A stretch of 64,000 nt of DNA from Paramacrobiotus metropolitanus (taxonomy: Eukaryota > Tardigrada > Eutardigrada > Parachela > Macrobiotidae), in the NCBI RefSeq assembly GCF_019649055.1, contig NW_026570230.1:186001-250000 (forward strand), in the 5' to 3' direction. The notes under the pieces were generated by a model. The model ran no database searches, was not told the DNA's origin, and saw only the letters and a list, made by a program, of their open reading frames with translations. Positions 29,051-42,300 of the stretch are shown here, one piece after another. Every line of letters starts with the position of its first letter. The first letter of the stretch is position 1. A program made the translations under genes and the position numbers.

Positions 29051-29607
29051 GTGACCAGTGGCTGGTGGCATAAACTGCTGTTGTATCCCTTTTCACGTAA
29101 CTGCCCAAATGGAGATAGGGCCACGAACGCTGTGTTTACGTCATATTGGTCAGTCAGCGCTGCGCCGCTAGCCAAACAGGATAAGGCACTCGTTGCTTAC
29201 TACCGCGGGAAATCGCACCGGACTATCTGTTCAGCGCTCTGGGATTCGAAACCATTGGACCCTTCCGGCCGGCACCTACCCGCTTTGAGATTACCGGAAA
29301 TGGGTAAAAACTTTAGAAGATCTGGCATTTCTTGCCAGACCTTCTAAAGTTTTTACCGGCGAGGCACCCCGGTCTAGAAACGGAATATTTACACCAGCAT
29401 ATCACATACAAGTCCAGCGTGGGAACACGGCCTCCGATTAGGGAACATCGGCAGATCCACTGTTTTCCGATTTTAGACCGTCTTCACTATAGTTTGCTGA
29501 CTCCATGTGCTGCGATATTATACTTAATAGTTTTTATATTTTCGTGCGTAGTATTAGTGAGATACGTTCGTAAAAACGTGGCTACTGGGTGCCCCGGTCA
29601 GTTGTAA
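29051..29607 (+). CDS. Possible gene end with C-terminal membrane helix, unresolved
   Basis: Two coding-like segments flank a possible 74-nt intron (donor GTAAAA at 29304, acceptor TCTAG ending about 29377). Read in phase 1, the second part gives a chain ending in one helix (LLTPCAAILYLIVFIFSCVV), then LVRYVRK and a stop at 29607, with AATAAA 20 bp later. The upstream frame open from 29051 supplies that phase. A different upstream frame looks more coding-like (REIAPDYLFSALGF and PFRPAPTRFEITGN, about 29205-29300) but joins in a frame that stops sooner, after NTASD. No family is recognised in either. The putative intron consists mostly of a 25-bp hairpin. This could be a decayed gene or an insertion. 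Confidence 0.28.
29303..29357. repeat. 25-bp hairpin with 5-nt loop
   Basis: Arms 29303-29327 and 29333-29357 pair at 24 of 25 positions around TTTCT. The left arm begins at a GGTAAAA that could serve as a splice donor, so the hairpin may sit inside a short intron. Confidence 0.85.
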
Positions 29608-29626
29608 ATTTGTAATACCGGCTAAC

Positions 29627-29632
29627 AATAAA
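29627..29632 (+). promoter_or_regulatory. AATAAA polyadenylation signal candidate
   Basis: An exact AATAAA lies 20 bp after the stop codon at 29607. It supports a transcript ending here, though such hexamers also occur by chance. Confidence 0.35.
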
Positions 29633-30350
29633 GAGCCGCATAGAGACAGCACCGGCAGCTTTGCCGCCTTTCTGATTCATCCATTGCTCAGCACGGTCCC
29701 GCCCCTTTCTCATTGATTTCCATCAACGGCCAGCTCCTCCCGCTGACAAATCCTATCGCTTCCTAGCCCCGCTTAGTCTTCCTTCGACCTGACATGTGCA
29801 CTTTGGCTAACCGTAATAATTGTAAAGCATCGTCTCCTTGAATCCATCACCGTTAGCCCGAGAAGGTTTTTGCGTCATTCCACATATACAAGTATTAACA
29901 CTACAGTGTATATTTCGTGGTACTGTGTTATCCAATACATCCTCTCATACCCCGCTCGAACAGCGTGGAATAACGGCTGACACCAGTAGTTGCGCGCCTG
30001 CACATTGTCGAGCGCGAGATCAATGGTAAGCCAACTCCAAAAACATTCCCGTTAATTATCCCATCGTTGTCCTGGTTTTCCCTACTCCACGTCTCTCTCA
30101 TTCACCGACTACCGATTACAACCTGCCCTCTGTCTCTTGTGCTCTCTCGCGGCTACCCGGCTATAAATATAGCCTCGTCGATGCGCGGCTAACGTGTAAG
30201 CGCGCACCTGGAATTATCTCCTTCAGACTGTATTTATATGCCGATTCCTTTACTCAAGCACATCGTCTCCGCTTGACTGATGCTTTAATATACAGCCGCT
30301 CTTCGGTCGCAGTTTTGGAAAAATATAGTCGTGCACTCCCATTGACAACC
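29633..30350. other. Promoter region of the Klingon-like gene
   Basis: This is noncoding and relatively GC- and pyrimidine-rich (many CTCTC and CCCGC words) and leads to the start codon at 30351. It contains a TATA box, listed separately. Confidence 0.5.
30162..30169 (+). promoter_or_regulatory. TATA box (TATAAATA)
   Basis: TATAAATA is embedded in a GC-rich context (CCCGGC before, GCCTCGTCG after), about 180 bp upstream of the signal-peptide start codon. A TATA-led start would fall near 30190-30200. Confidence 0.6.
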
Positions 30351-33300
30351 ATGGACAGACTGAATAGGATAACGCTTTATATTTCTCCGTTAATCCTCCT
30401 CCTTTCATTAGGTAAGTTGTGTGTAAAAGTACTAGTAACGGCACGCTACACTGGCATGTAAAGAATTTTTAGCATTTTTCTCTTTTACCGTACAACATGT
30501 TTATTTTGATTTTTCTAACGACGGCCGTTCGGTGAGAAAAATGGTCAGCATGTGCACTTGAAAATTGGCCATGCGGCATAGCTTTGATGAAATACTTGGG
30601 AAAGCGGCCTGGCATGTCAAGTACACTTTCTCCGGTTCACATAGTAAAAATTGTCTGACCAGCACCTACGCGCGATGCGTCTTAAAATGTAGGTGGTGAA
30701 GGATATAAAAATACACACTGACCGCTGGCCGAATACTATGTCGTCTATTCATATAACCAACGGTCGGACATATATAAATTTTGCCTGGTTGCCGGGTCTG
30801 AATGGACCGGCTTAATGAAACCTGCCGTAGCCAGTGATTGCCGAATGTGGGGCTGGAATTATTTGTTCAAGTCTTGAATGTAACATTAGAATACAAATGA
30901 GAATAATGCTATTGAGAATTGCGTGTGAGTTGGCTGCTGCAAGTGTATTATCCCGTGGCTTGAGTGGTCAAGTCTGCTTCGAGTCTTTTGGTGGTGGACT
31001 ACACAGTGATGTGCAGCAACCGGTGACGACGAAAGAATACATAATTTACTCGTGATGGACCGATAAATGGAGGAGTGGGCCGAATGCAAACGTGCAAAGT
31101 GCTCCTTCCATTTTCTCTCGTCTTCTTGACTTGCTTGGAAAAATATTTCTTTGAAATTCCCATGAATTTTTCTGCGGATATGTAACAATAACGAAGTGTG
31201 ACTGTTAACAACACTTTACGAAAACAGCAGGATTATTGACTTTGGTGTATTTCGGATCTTTTTCGGTCCTAGAAGGGCTAAAAGCTGTATCGATATAATT
31301 GCAATTTTGGTCTGATTATTATTTTCTTCCAGTATGTATTTTTCGTTAATTTTCTTATATGTACCGCATTCGTGCTGTTTCCAAAACGTATGAAGAATAT
31401 TCTGGGATTTTTCTTTAATTAAAATTTATGAATAATTTTTTGGGATTTCCTTTGATCGCAGTTGTTTTTTTAACAAACACGAATTAAGCTAATGATCACG
31501 TTTACAAACGGAATTATCGTAGCTTACCCGGCATGAAATGTTGCATAAATTTCTTGCGCAAATCATGCCGATCAAAATAAACATAACACGCACCGGGGGT
31601 GTGCCACGTGATCGTGAGGATCAGAAGATGTAATGAGCCTGTTTGGGTGTCTGGAATAGAGGCGGTTATTGTGGGTTAAAGGGTTTGTTTTTCTTACATC
31701 CAGCTGCACGATAAGGAAAACACGCAATGCGATAAGCAAAATATGCCGCGCAATGATCGGGATGCGGTGGTATAAAGTGGTCAAACGCTCACTCTGTTTC
31801 CCCGCAACGTTTTTGTGTCCATTGGCCTTGATCGGAAGAATACCGGCACCAGCGGCATTTGTTATCTCATGCGAAGCCACAAATATTTCTGCGGTTTTTT
31901 CGTCGTGATTATTACGGTGTTCGTTAACGGGTTTACATAAAGCCGGCATTGTACACTATTTTGTTTGCTCTCCAAACCGAATTAGTGAAGGGGTGCAGTT
32001 TTTTTCCCTATGTGCATGTCAGTTTAGACGCGCGCACATTGCGAGTTGTAATGGTAGCGTAAAACCATTGTTATCGATCGATCATGCGTGTGTGTAAATG
32101 CGTAACGTATGCGCTCGTAATGAGTGATCGGTGCTACGGGTGATTCATGTAAAACTCAAGGTCAATTTTTACTCGGCTAATTTGTCGCGTTGTGTTGACA
32201 CATACATAACTGCGAGTATGATTTTTTCATGAACGTAATCAGGTATAATTTCATAGCTGCTGTGATAAATTCAGTAGCTAACGGTTTTTGCGTGTTATTC
32301 TGGCGGGTAATGTTCCTAATTTGGCTATTAGCGCCCTGAAAATATGCTTTTCCTGTTGGCTGTTTCGGGTTACATAACACTTATCGATCCGTCCTCTCCA
32401 CGCTGCGAAGGGTTTTCATCGCAAATGGCAGCGTGGTTTTTTTTCGGGGCGGATAAGCAAAGCGCCCGGAGGAATGATAGCTTGTGCTTGATTACACTGC
32501 GCGCCAAGAGTACTTGCATAGTCAATAGCTTAATTAAATCGATCGTCCAGTTTTGACAAAGAAGCTCCTTTCCGGAGTGTTTTCTTGTTGTTACTTTAAA
32601 GAGGCGGTTGTTCAAGAATTATTTATGAGTTTACAAAAAAAGGCTTGCGATGAAAAACACCGTTAAAAAAGAAATTTCGTTATTTTCCCACCATATTGAC
32701 CTAGTGAGAACTTTTGTCCTCCCTTGCACGTTGTTATGCAAGAAAGCGGTGTATCGATTTTTTCCGTGAGGAAAATCTATGGAGCAGTTAAGCTGATAAT
32801 TCGATAAGACAAGTTAGATAACGAACGGAGCTCTAAGCCGGAATTCTAAATCAACCATCTTTTTTTGGGAAGCATGACGTTGACTTCCCATCCGAGCGAT
32901 TAATGCGGGAAAATTATTACTCTGCGAATAAATTTTCCTTTTCCAAAATTCATACAGCGCTATCGCTCTTTGTCCGCGGTTTGGCAGAATTTGTCAAGTC
33001 AAGATAGAAAAAAAGTGAGTCAGAGGAAACGCCTAAAAGCTTTTACAACGCACCATGGGCAGCCCGGTGGAGCGTAACGACAACGCCGGATGACTTTTCA
33101 TCAACACTGTCCAAATGTGTGTTTTTTTTCTCCAGCTCTTCCCAGCAACTGACCGTACGGGTAATAATCATTGATACGGGATGTCGTGACAGAATTTCTA
33201 ACCATGTGCCCACGCTTGAATACACAAACCTTTCGGGGTCAGATGGCCCCGACTATTTAACACCGCTGAAATGGCGATTCTGTTGTGTAGTGCTAATTAA

Positions 33301-36300
33301 ACCCATACACAGCTGGCCGCATTATTGCACTATACTTGACTGAATTGTGCACACAGTTATTTAAATGGCGAATATGTTTTCGGGTAAAAACTGACCCAGC
33401 CGGTTCAAATGAGAGTCCAGAGACACTTTTGGCTGGCGCATATGGCCGCACACACACACTGCAGTCACTCGATCACTCCAGGTACAAAAGGGTTATGTTT
33501 TGCAAATATCCAAATGCCGCTGTTTGTACCTACGTCCCTGGTTATTGGATACTTAAATATGTCAAAATCGCTCTGTCAAATATTTCGTCAAAACCTTCCA
33601 CTGGACCACTAGAACACACTGGACCACAGTGGAACAGAAACAGTAAATATGATGTATTGCTGCTGGTATCAGATTTCTTGCGCTGACCGTTCCGTTTCCG
33701 CGTGTGCGCAGGTGAACTCATAAGGTGTATGTTTCCGCGGCCTGTAGTAAATCATTTTGTGGAATTTATGTTTGATGGTGATGGCAGTTTGTAAGGGATT
33801 TATGACGCTTGTGAAAGCGCTATAATTCCTGATAAGGATTTATGACAAGATCGTTGATATACTCCTATAAATTTGCGGCACATACACGTGTGAATATTTC
33901 TTGTTGATCTTTTAAAAAATATTTTTGGTTAAGCATTTATCTATCATTTTCATAACTATGCCGGTACAAAAATTGAAATTTTGAATAATTGCTACCTGCA
34001 TTCCAGTTGTGCAAATATTTTTTACAAATGTAAATTTTTCGAATTCCGAGTGCCCGGAGTGTCGGATAACGAATTCTTTCGATTTGCGCCGTTAATGATT
34101 AAGGTATACGGAATGTCTAGTAGGGAATACCAAAAATAACTTCCTGTCGCGGAAAACGCTCCTTCTATGCTTTTTCTTCAACGCTCCACTTGTAGAGTTT
34201 ACCTTTTCCTTAAACGTAAGCTGCATTACGGTTGACATAGGAGCGATGTGAGCAGTGGGTGATTTGTTTGCCTATTTGCACAGCACAGACGCGCAGTGTT
34301 GTTTTAACGGTGCCAATATCGCACACAGCCATAGGTAGACCGCTGTCGTCTCTCGTGTTGCTTAATATTAGGCGGCAAAAGTAAAACAACAGCGTACAAT
34401 AAAAACAAACCACAATTGCGGCGCGGCTTCCGCTGGACGCGACACTTGTTTGAAGAAATCTGTCGATTTTGCTCCAGTTTCGGTGCGTATGTACAAATAT
34501 ATATATGCCGGTTGCAGTAAATCAGTCCATAAACGTGACCACTGGTAATCAGTGTGTGAGAACGGGGAAGCTGGTAATCGCGGTTTAAATCCGCCCTCTG
34601 ATGGACGAATTAACGGCATATAACCAAATTTTGTAACACAGGGAATTTGTAAGAAAAGGAATTGGCCAATTTCAGCATGCGATTTTTAAGAGCAGACGCT
34701 TTGTAAAATTGTCATGTTTGGACAGGCCCCGGATTAAGGACACATCATTAGGCCCATGTCTTTTAATGTGTATGTGCAAAAGTACAAGTGTCCAATTTTA
34801 CATCTTGAGAAGAGTGGTCAGCTATACCGGTTCTTGCCGGCATAGACGTAATATTTCACTCGAAAATTGTAGGAATGTGGTGTTTATGTCGTGGGAAATG
34901 TGGTGATATGCAATAAGAAGGACGTAAAAGTTACTTTAAATGCCGGCTGTATGGGCAGTTAAAAATAAGAAAAGCCAAAGTTATTAATCAGTTTCCTTAT
35001 AGTTAGTTATTCTGCATATATTTAATAATGCAGATTCGCCGAAAATATTTCGTCCCCTATTCCTTTCGTTGCCGGAAAAACGTTTTACTGGGATTATTAA
35101 TTAGATTAGACCTTTTTAGGTCGGATTTGACATTTTTTAAAATACCTTTTAGGTCGTTATTATTGATTTTCCCGTAAACCCGGAGGGAGAAACTCGTGGT
35201 TGTGTGTGTTTTTCGTGTTGATCGAGCGAAACCCAGCCAATAGCTGAAATTTAATTAAGCATTCATGATTTTTTAATTCGACATGTACACGCGGTGCAGT
35301 GTGCACTTTGTGGGCTGCTGTGTGTGCGATGTACACTGCTCTTCTCTTTGTAAAAATTCCTTTTCATTTCCACAGATGATTTCAAATGCTTTCTCAGCAG
35401 GACAGCTCCACAATTCAACAGACGGTTGCAAGTTTGTACCCCATCTAATTTGTGCAGATTCTGCAAAGTAGCTGACAGACGGTCCATAAATGGAATATTT
35501 AGCATCTGCTTGTTAATTAACAAAATCGCCATGCTCCGCTCATCAAACATTTCGCCTTTTTACAATGGATACTGCGATCATTATCACTTGGCTTAACAAG
35601 CCTGAGCATTTTATGAGCTCTTCGCACATATGCACAAGTTAACACACTAATTTAAGCCTAATAAATCGGATAAAATTTTCACGCGGATTTTCAGACAAGT
35701 TATTTAAAAAATTTAATGTCTAAAGAAATACCGGCATTCCGAAAATGTTCGGCGCGATTACGGTTGGTTTGTATTGATAAGATTTTTAGGGATTAGTGCT
35801 TAATCGAGAAAAACGAAAAATCGATACGATCGTCAGCGCAGTGTTTTTCCTTAATTATCTGATTGGTATCTGTGTATTACGAAACAATATTGCTGCAGTG
35901 GGGAGATTTATTCCCACGAATGTAAATGGAACGAAGTATCAAGCGATAGAAATTTCTATAGCTCAGCTGAGCTTTGTTGATTTCTATCGAACGATTTATA
36001 AATCGTCGACGCACACTGCAGTCTGCAATTGTTTAACAATAAATGCATACAGAGTATGAATTGTGTTAAGTGGTCACGTAATTGTGTTATCAACGTGTAT
36101 TTTCTCTAACACGAATTTGACCCGTTGACAGTTGACGGGAAAAACTCATTAGGCGCTAAAGAAAAGCCGCGGTGCTATCTATTTAAAAGGGAATAACTAG
36201 GAAAAGAAAAGAAATGAGCCGCGGGGCAAAACTGGGACACTGGAGCACTGTTCTGGCAAATGCACAAACAAATCGGAAACACGATGCAGGGAGAAACGGT

Positions 36301-39300
36301 TTCATAATCTGGAGAAGGATTGTCGGCCATAAAAATCCAGTTTTATGACCGCAATTGTGGGCGGTTTATTAATTAATATCTCTTTTTTCCTGATTGTCAT
36401 TTGCCAGACAATTTTTCTAAATTAGTTTTGAGCGATTTTGTAAATAAGTTGTTTTATAAAATGTTAATTTTTAGTGCTGAATTATTTTTCGCCAGTAAAA
36501 ATTTTAATTAAGCAGTTTTTCGGTAATATAATTTAACAATTTACAACGATGTCTTGCACGATTTTTGACCGGTCTGGTTTACAAAACAAATATTTTTTAA
36601 TTGCAGTCATTGAAAACTGGAAAAGGTGTGGCGCCATGCCGCCGTATTCCCAAGCTACTTATGATTAAAACTGTTATTTATGTACAATGTGTCAGTATGT
36701 TAGTGTGCTACTTGGGGTCAACTCTGCATTAGTGGTCAATTTTTATACAAATATAACGATAAATAAACACTCGGCATCCCCATCCAGCGGTAGCCGTACA
36801 GTGGATATGGAGAGGCTGAGAATAAATTCGTCTGGATTGTTCTGAGTGCACGGGCGTATTCGGTTAACTTCCTGATCGATTACAAAGCGTATCCCGCGGG
36901 GACAAGAAAAGAGCTCCCAAACACTGCGCTATAGCTAGTGCACACACAGAGAGCCTCGGCGCTGCAGTAGCCCTTTCTCCCCGCAAATCTCGTCAATATA
37001 GACGTTTATTCCTCGGCTATTTGGCCGAGGTCAGCGGAATTTGTGGGATGATTCAGTTGACTATATTTACAATCCGGATTTGTTGCATCAGCGTATTTAC
37101 GGTGAATGGGCGATGGGTGATTCCTTGTCAGGGGAAATTATTGGATTTTTACCTAATTAATTGCCGGGATTGCACGTGCCGGTATAGATAGAATGCACAT
37201 CCGGAAAATTCGATAATTGGGGATGATGGCACGATGGGGACAATGGGCGATGAATAATTCACCGGCTAATAGACACGGCAATGTCCCCTACCTGACAGTC
37301 TAATGTATACTTCTACGCAGTGTGCAATACAAGTTGGAATAATTTCAATGCATTTGGTGTTTTTAAATTATTTCAAAACGTTTTCAGGCGTTTTTTTTTC
37401 GTTACGATTAAAGCCACAATTTTTTTCCGCCTTCGCAGATTAATGGTCAAATTATTTATTCCGGGATAGAGTTTTTAATTTGCGTAGGATGACCGCTTTT
37501 TATGGAAATAATACGGAATCATAAAAAATCTTGTCACTATCTCCACGTCCGGCTGCAAGGCATTAATCAATGTTTTCTCACTATGGGTTCAATAAAAAAG
37601 CAATTTTCTCAGGGGTTTAAATCTTCCCTTACATTTGCGCGGGCTGTAAGTGAAACTTGACATGCTTCGCTAATCGTTTGTTCGATGAATCAAATTTTAA
37701 ATATATACAGTACGAGCACGTTGTCGGCGGTGTAAGCCTTGTGTGTGTGTGCATCTGCCGGTGATTGGCGAAAAGGTGGAAAACGGATACCCCTGCTGTG
37801 CATCAATCACCATTTGTTCCGCCACACTGGGCTTCTGTTCGGCAACTGCACGTTACAGAATATATATCACGCAAAAAGCTGTAAATTTTTTACAAAATTG
37901 TGAGTGCCTACTCCAGATGTGTCAGCGCGCGGTGCGGCATATGTAGTGTAAAGCCATTTCGGAAATGAGTTTTCTCCCGGTGACTAATAACCATTCATCC
38001 TGGCGAGGTCATCGTGCGCCCTGTGAGCGCATGTGCAGTGTGCAACTGGAGCCTTTTTTCTATTTCTTTAAAGTGAGCACGTTTCCTTCTAGACAAACCT
38101 GTGGAGTGCAATCTCAGGCCTGACAGGGTCGTATAACAGAAACACTTCAAAGCCTATCTTGCCACGGTAGATTTAAAATGTCACTAATCGACGGTGCCAT
38201 GTACACCGTTAACAGTTTCGTCAATTTCAAATGAGAGCATATGTACTGACGCGTGTACTTGCATAGTTACATAAGGCGTGAACGTTACCTAAAAATTTTA
38301 CCGGCCCGTAAAACCAAAAAATACGTATATGTATTTTTTGCACATTAGAATAAAGAAACATTGTATACATAATAATACCAATATCGAAGCGTTCTGGTTT
38401 TCGCAGTGATTAAGAATTATAAAAAAAATGCTGATATGTCCGATATAATATTTATATTATTATATTCATTCATGTTTTCTTGGTTTTAAATTGTATGTGG
38501 AGTTGTGGATTATGATATTATTAATTTTTCATTTTTGGATTAGAAATTTGTGAACGATTAGAAATCAGATGTCGTGCGAGCGAAGAATTTACCTTTCGAT
38601 TACTGCGAATAATATGCTAGCCCGTATCCAGCCGCGCAAACTGTTTTCAGTGGCAGTATCACATTTCCCATTTCGGAATTACACATTCTAAACCTATTTT
38701 GACCATTTCCTTTCTAAGCGAACATAAGCCGCTTTGTCCGTAGCCTGAGAATATTAGGAATTTGAAGGTATTAAGAGGCCCTTAACATGGCCAGGATAAG
38801 AGGTGTGCAGTTGTGTACGCGTGCTGAACGGAGGCCGGTGTAGGTGGCCATGGGTCATAACCCACTTTTTGCACCCGCGATTACCATCCCTTACATTGCA
38901 CTTTCCCGTTGCATCCCGCAATCGATGCCCGATTACTCCATGCACGCCGGCAGCATGATCAGCCACACTGCCGAATGAATGCCGGCATTTTGTCGCTGCA
39001 CACGTCCAGTGCGCCGGCATATATGTATGCGGTTCTATGCGTGTTGTGATGATCGGTGTTCTAATGTATTATGCCCATATCGGCTAGTGTATCTCTGTTT
39101 GAACTGATCCCAATCTTTTGTCCCATGATGGATGCTGCAGTGGACGCGGGAATCGCCGCGTGTCCAGCTCGCAAATTGTGAAACCAGAGCAGCGTAATAA
39201 CTGAACTAATCGCTCGCGTATAATGCAACTAATAGTTGGTATTAAGACCGGCCAAAGATCAAATGAAGCTGCATTTAGCCAAGGCTAATCCGCTCCCGTA

Positions 39301-42300
39301 TACGAATGCCGCCCGGCGTAGCTCATTTTCTAATGTTATATCCAGTTTCTTCCGAATGATGAATTTATTACAAAACTGAATAGGTTTATCGGGAGCGGTG
39401 ATGGACTTGAAAATTAGATCATATTTCATAACAAACGGATAAAATGAAAAGGTGTATGCACTGACGTATGCACGCTTGAGTATTGTATTTCACAATATAA
39501 TTATTTTATTTTCGATATTTCGACATTAATGTTCTGTTCATTATTTTAGTCTATAAAAAGCGTGAGCGCATTAGCTGTCGGTGAAATTACTAATTACCGT
39601 GGAAACATTATCCTGTGAGTAATTTCGGTGTTGTGACATGGCAGCGGCACTCAATACTGGACATCACTAACCTGAAAACAGTTAATTAAATATTCATGAC
39701 TTTTCATGTAGCGAACACATCGCTGCGCCTGAGCGTGTCATGCGTAGTCGGAAGTGTTAAGTTTTCCGCACCAGTGGTCAAAAACATTTAAGTGGCCACT
39801 AGCCGGGCGCAATAGATAGAAAATCCAAACCTCCACTCTTCCCGGCACTCTATAGCATTTGCATCTTGCGAGTAGTACTGTAATTCCGGCCGCGCGCACG
39901 GCATGTGAAATTAATCAGAACACACTTCGGCCGGCCATCCCAAACGGGGAAGAGACGGGCAGCACTCCAACACAAAAGCTTATCCTAATTGACAGTACAG
40001 TCAGGACCGACCGGACCGCACTGGCCGATCGCGACGCGCGGGAGACCCCCTCCCGGTGGCTGTCATGCAACTTCTAGCCGCAACTGATGGAGAGCCACGT
40101 GTCAGCATAATCAAGTTGCCGGCTTCCACTGAATTTATTCTAATGATGATTCCGTGTTTTCTCCATACTTGACAGGGAAATGGCGGGTTTTTATGGGGCC
40201 CTGTTTATTGGGGGGCTGTTACATTTAGATTGTCGCAGTTCCATCATCATCAATGGGGTCAATTAAAGGGAATCAGGAGGGATAAATTGATTTTATGTCG
40301 CGTTCTGGCCTACTTTTCCTGCGGTTACCGGTGCCGCACAAACACTAGTCATCGGCAAATAGTTCCGGACTTAAATATGCCATATTAATTCCCATAAATG
40401 TATGGCGGATTTTCCATATCCGCTGATATAATTAGATTGCGGTCGAAGTATAGGTAAAGGATTAACGTAGGCTTTGATTTGTTGTACGTACATGCTTTAC
40501 CGTAGGCGCACACATGAAACCTGAAAGTTTTGTTGAAACGTATTAACAGCAAGGGACAGTCAGTAATGGTTGTTTTTCTCTTCCGTAGTTTCTGCCGCCG
40601 AAAATTCCCGTGCGCCCCCTACCGGTGCCCTGGAATTACAGCCAAATGTAAAAACGCGTTATGAAGAAGAAGGAAAAAGTTTTACACAGTATTGCCGGAT
40701 AAACAAAGATTACACGCCCGCTGGACCGATACGATGGCTGAAAAATACTGTAACAGAAATCAAGAGCGATAGAAGGTAAGCTACATGTGTATTATGTACT
40801 GTATATCTATAAAAAAATTTATGGTAATTTTGTTAAAGCGCTTGGTAATTGGTATACGGCAGTTTATCAGCTTATCATTTTGATATGAAATTTTCCTATG
40901 AAGGCATTCATTGTTTTTGTGTGAAATTATTTTGTTTGGCTGAGATCAAATGACAGCATTCGTCCAGCTGTAAATACAGTACATCAATTTCAGAATATAT
41001 TCGGGTAGCAGTTAAATTTGTTATGATTCGTATTGATTCCGCAATTTGTTCTCCACCACCACTGTGTAGCGGTATCGATTGGAGTCTGGTAAATAATAAA
41101 GGCGTTTTGTCAGTCCATTATGGTGTATTAACTGGACTAGGATGGACACCAATGTGTTTGTCCCGGTGCCACGCAATACAGATTCATCAAATTGCGTCTG
41201 TATCCCAATGCAATAGCCGGGCTTGACCGGTGCTGTGTGGCTGAGGCAATCGATATAGGCCACTCATCCCTGTCTTGGGATGGTCAGTGCGCTCGTGTTT
41301 ATTCATTTCCTTGGGAGTTCTTTAATTATCCCATCTGATAAATGAATTTGTCGGCATAATAGGCAATTTCATTATCCGCTGCCGGTTCCCACTGACCGCG
41401 CCCACTGCGTCCATTCACGGGACGCTCTAACTGCATTACTGTGGTCATCTGGGGCACATTCGGAGTGAATGCGAGTGTTGACGGTGTTTTTCAATTTTGC
41501 AGCATCAAGGTCCAGAATAAATCAGCTTCCCTATCCACATTGTGGTTCGGCAAGATCAAGCGGACGGATGAAGGCGTCTACACGTGCGTGGCCAAGATTC
41601 AGGGCTACGATGAGGAAGCGAAAATTGAGTTCAAGTTGAACGTGTTCGGTGAGAGTGTCTGCTAAAGTTTTGGAAAGTCTGGATGGCAGTGTGCGTGTTG
41701 TTCTTTATTGCAGCGGGAATTGATTTCGCCAACGTCGCCCGCAACCAGACCGCTGATCTGGGCAGTGACTACACGCTCAAGTGCGACGTGCAGGGCGACC
41801 CGAAGCCACGTGTCAGCTGGGATCGTGACGGGAAGACGATTGACTCGTCCAGCGCAAGTACGATTTGTTTTATTTATATACGTAGATGAATGTGTAAGTT
41901 TTTTTTATGTACGTTTTTTTATATGACAACCGTGTAGCGCTAGGTGAAAATGTTTACCGGTGTGGATTTTCTAGTTTTGAGAGCAATAGTCAGGAATGGT
42001 ACAAAAAGGTTACCCCTTATTATAAAGTTATACGCTAAAAGATTCCGGTTTAGCGAGGTCCATTGTATACTCTGCTACAGATTTATGTAATGATTTCTTT
42101 ACAGATGGGAAGTACCGGCTGTCCGACGGCGCCGATAGTTTAACAACGCTGACCGTGATGAAAGTGGCTAAAACGGACGGTGGTGCATACGAATGCGAAG
42201 CCGAACAGATCACCGATATTTCGTCCCGATCGGACCGCGTCACAATCACTCTTATAGTTAACTGTAAGTGTTCGAAGGCAATAAAGTGAAAAAAATCGGT

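Noticed and set aside
31572-31949. 125-codon minus-strand frame in the Klingon-like first intron
   Set aside because: No domain, no splice context and no regulatory signals.
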